Assembly: GCF_000763375.1 (NCBI RefSeq)
Contig: NZ_JPSY01000001.1
Span: 1,426,001 to 1,490,000 of the forward strand
Source: Microbacterium profundi
GTDB taxonomy: Bacteria > Actinomycetota > Actinomycetes > Actinomycetales > Microbacteriaceae
Length of the DNA: 64,000 bases
Direction of reading: 5' to 3'
Below are positions 63,645-64,000 of the stretch, piece by piece. The notes under the pieces were generated by a model. The model searched no databases and was not told the DNA's origin. It was given only the letters and a program-made list of their open reading frames with translations. The translations under genes were made by a program, and so were the position numbers. Positions within the stretch are counted from its first letter, which is position 1, and each line of letters starts with the position of its first letter.

Positions 63645-63884
63645 ATGGCACGAGACCGTAAGAGCGAAGAACCCGCTGTCGAGCGCGCGGAAGGCGAGGC
63701 TGCGCCCAACGCCGTGTGGTTCAAGCCCGTGATGCTCGGCTTCATGCTGCTGGGCCTGGCCTGGATCCTGGTGTTCTACATCTCCGGCATGCAGTTCCCG
63801 GTTCCCGGCATCGGTTCATGGAACCTCGCCATCGGACTCGGCATCGCGCTGATCGGATTCCTGATGACGACGCGGTGGCGCTGA
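63645..63884 (+). CDS. crgA: Cell division protein CrgA
   Basis: A 79-aa protein with two helices (AVWFKPVMLGFMLLGLAWIL, GSWNLAIGLGIALIGFLMTT) and a charged start. This matches actinobacterial CrgA, which helps recruit FtsI/PBPs to the divisome. Its position near the pkn block and oriC is conserved. Ends in a classic terminator. Confidence 0.95.
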   Translation: MARDRKSEEPAVERAEGEAAPNAVWFKPVMLGFMLLGLAWILVFYISGMQFPVPGIGSWNLAIGLGIALIGFLMTTRWR

Positions 63885-63905
63885 GTCGGCATCCATTGAT
63901 CTTCG

Positions 63906-63934
63906 AAAGGCCCTCGCATCTGCGAGGGCCTTTT
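63906..63934 (+). terminator. crgA Rho-independent terminator
   Basis: 13-bp stem AAAGGCCCTCGCA / TGCGAGGGCCTTT ending in TTTT, 21 nt after the stop. Confidence 0.92.
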
Positions 63935-63961
63935 CGCTTGCGTACCAGACACCGGAAGAAG

Positions 63962-63982
63962 TTGTACACAGAGTTATCCACA
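63962..63982 (+). other. Two DnaA-box-like 9-mers
   Basis: TTGTACACA (63962-63970) and the perfect consensus TTATCCACA (63974-63982), same orientation, 3 bp apart, at the right edge. They may be part of, or outliers from, the origin region. The window ends 18 bp later. Confidence 0.6.
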
Positions 63983-64000
63983 GCCTGGGGATGAATTACA

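Overview
This is a high-GC actinobacterial chromosomal segment, most likely from Microbacteriaceae and plausibly Microbacterium. The evidence is GC-rich codon use, many start codons sitting 6-7 nt behind a TAnnnT box (leaderless style), the fhaA-fhaB-pstP-rodA-pbpA-pknA-pknB block ending at crgA, and recurrent short repeats such as CCCTTCGACAGGCTCAGGG and the word GGATGC. The right end carries two DnaA-box-like 9-mers, which with the crgA/pknB block places the window close to oriC. I see no prophage, insertion sequence, CRISPR array or rRNA. There is one tRNA, Leu-CAG.

Layout. 1-303: 5' part of a PadR regulator. 472-7029: seven-gene MoxR operon (AAA+ ATPase, DUF58, small membrane protein, two membrane vWA proteins, two uncharacterised membrane proteins). 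7318-8984: small HTH-like protein, ZIP transporter and a VapBC-type pair. 9060-10493: argG. 10587-13797: TetR gene with a promoter-embedded perfect operator, a degenerate ABC-ATPase-like protein and a YhgE/Pip membrane protein. 14006-16666: penicillin acylase family protein. 16679-20775: GntR/FCD regulator divergent from a polar amino acid-type ABC importer that most resembles ectoine/hydroxyectoine uptake (ehuBCDA). 20844-23873: MFS, alpha/beta hydrolase and DUF2510 protein. 23931-30267: six-gene Mrp Na+/H+ antiporter operon with mnhA and mnhB fused. 30388-34454: LacI/MFS pair around a palindromic operator, nucS, a HAD phosphatase and a cold-shock protein. 34455-35110: non-coding stretch with strong hairpins. 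35111-40897: CsbD, MMPL, small multidrug export-type protein, a DesK/DesR-like two-component pair and an unknown protein.

40968-51017 is a nine-gene leftward operon, divergent from a MocR regulator. It encodes an N-carbamoyl-beta-alanine amidase-like nitrilase, a dihydropyrimidinase, a luciferase-like (LLM) oxidoreductase, an SsuA/ThiY-like ABC importer with two permeases, a class III aminotransferase and MmsA. Together these would import a cyclic ureide, open it, release a beta-amino acid, transaminate it and convert the semialdehyde to acetyl- or propionyl-CoA. No recognisable dihydropyrimidine dehydrogenase is present, and the LLM protein occupies the place where a ring redox enzyme would be expected. 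I consider this the most interesting system in the window.

52758-63884: tRNA-Leu, a large imperfect inverted repeat, then the conserved cell-wall/cell-division signalling operon (fhaA, fhaB, pstP, rodA, pbpA, pknA, pknB). On the opposite strand lie a pabA/trpG-like amidotransferase, an easily missed 51-aa membrane protein and a class E sortase. crgA and its terminator follow.
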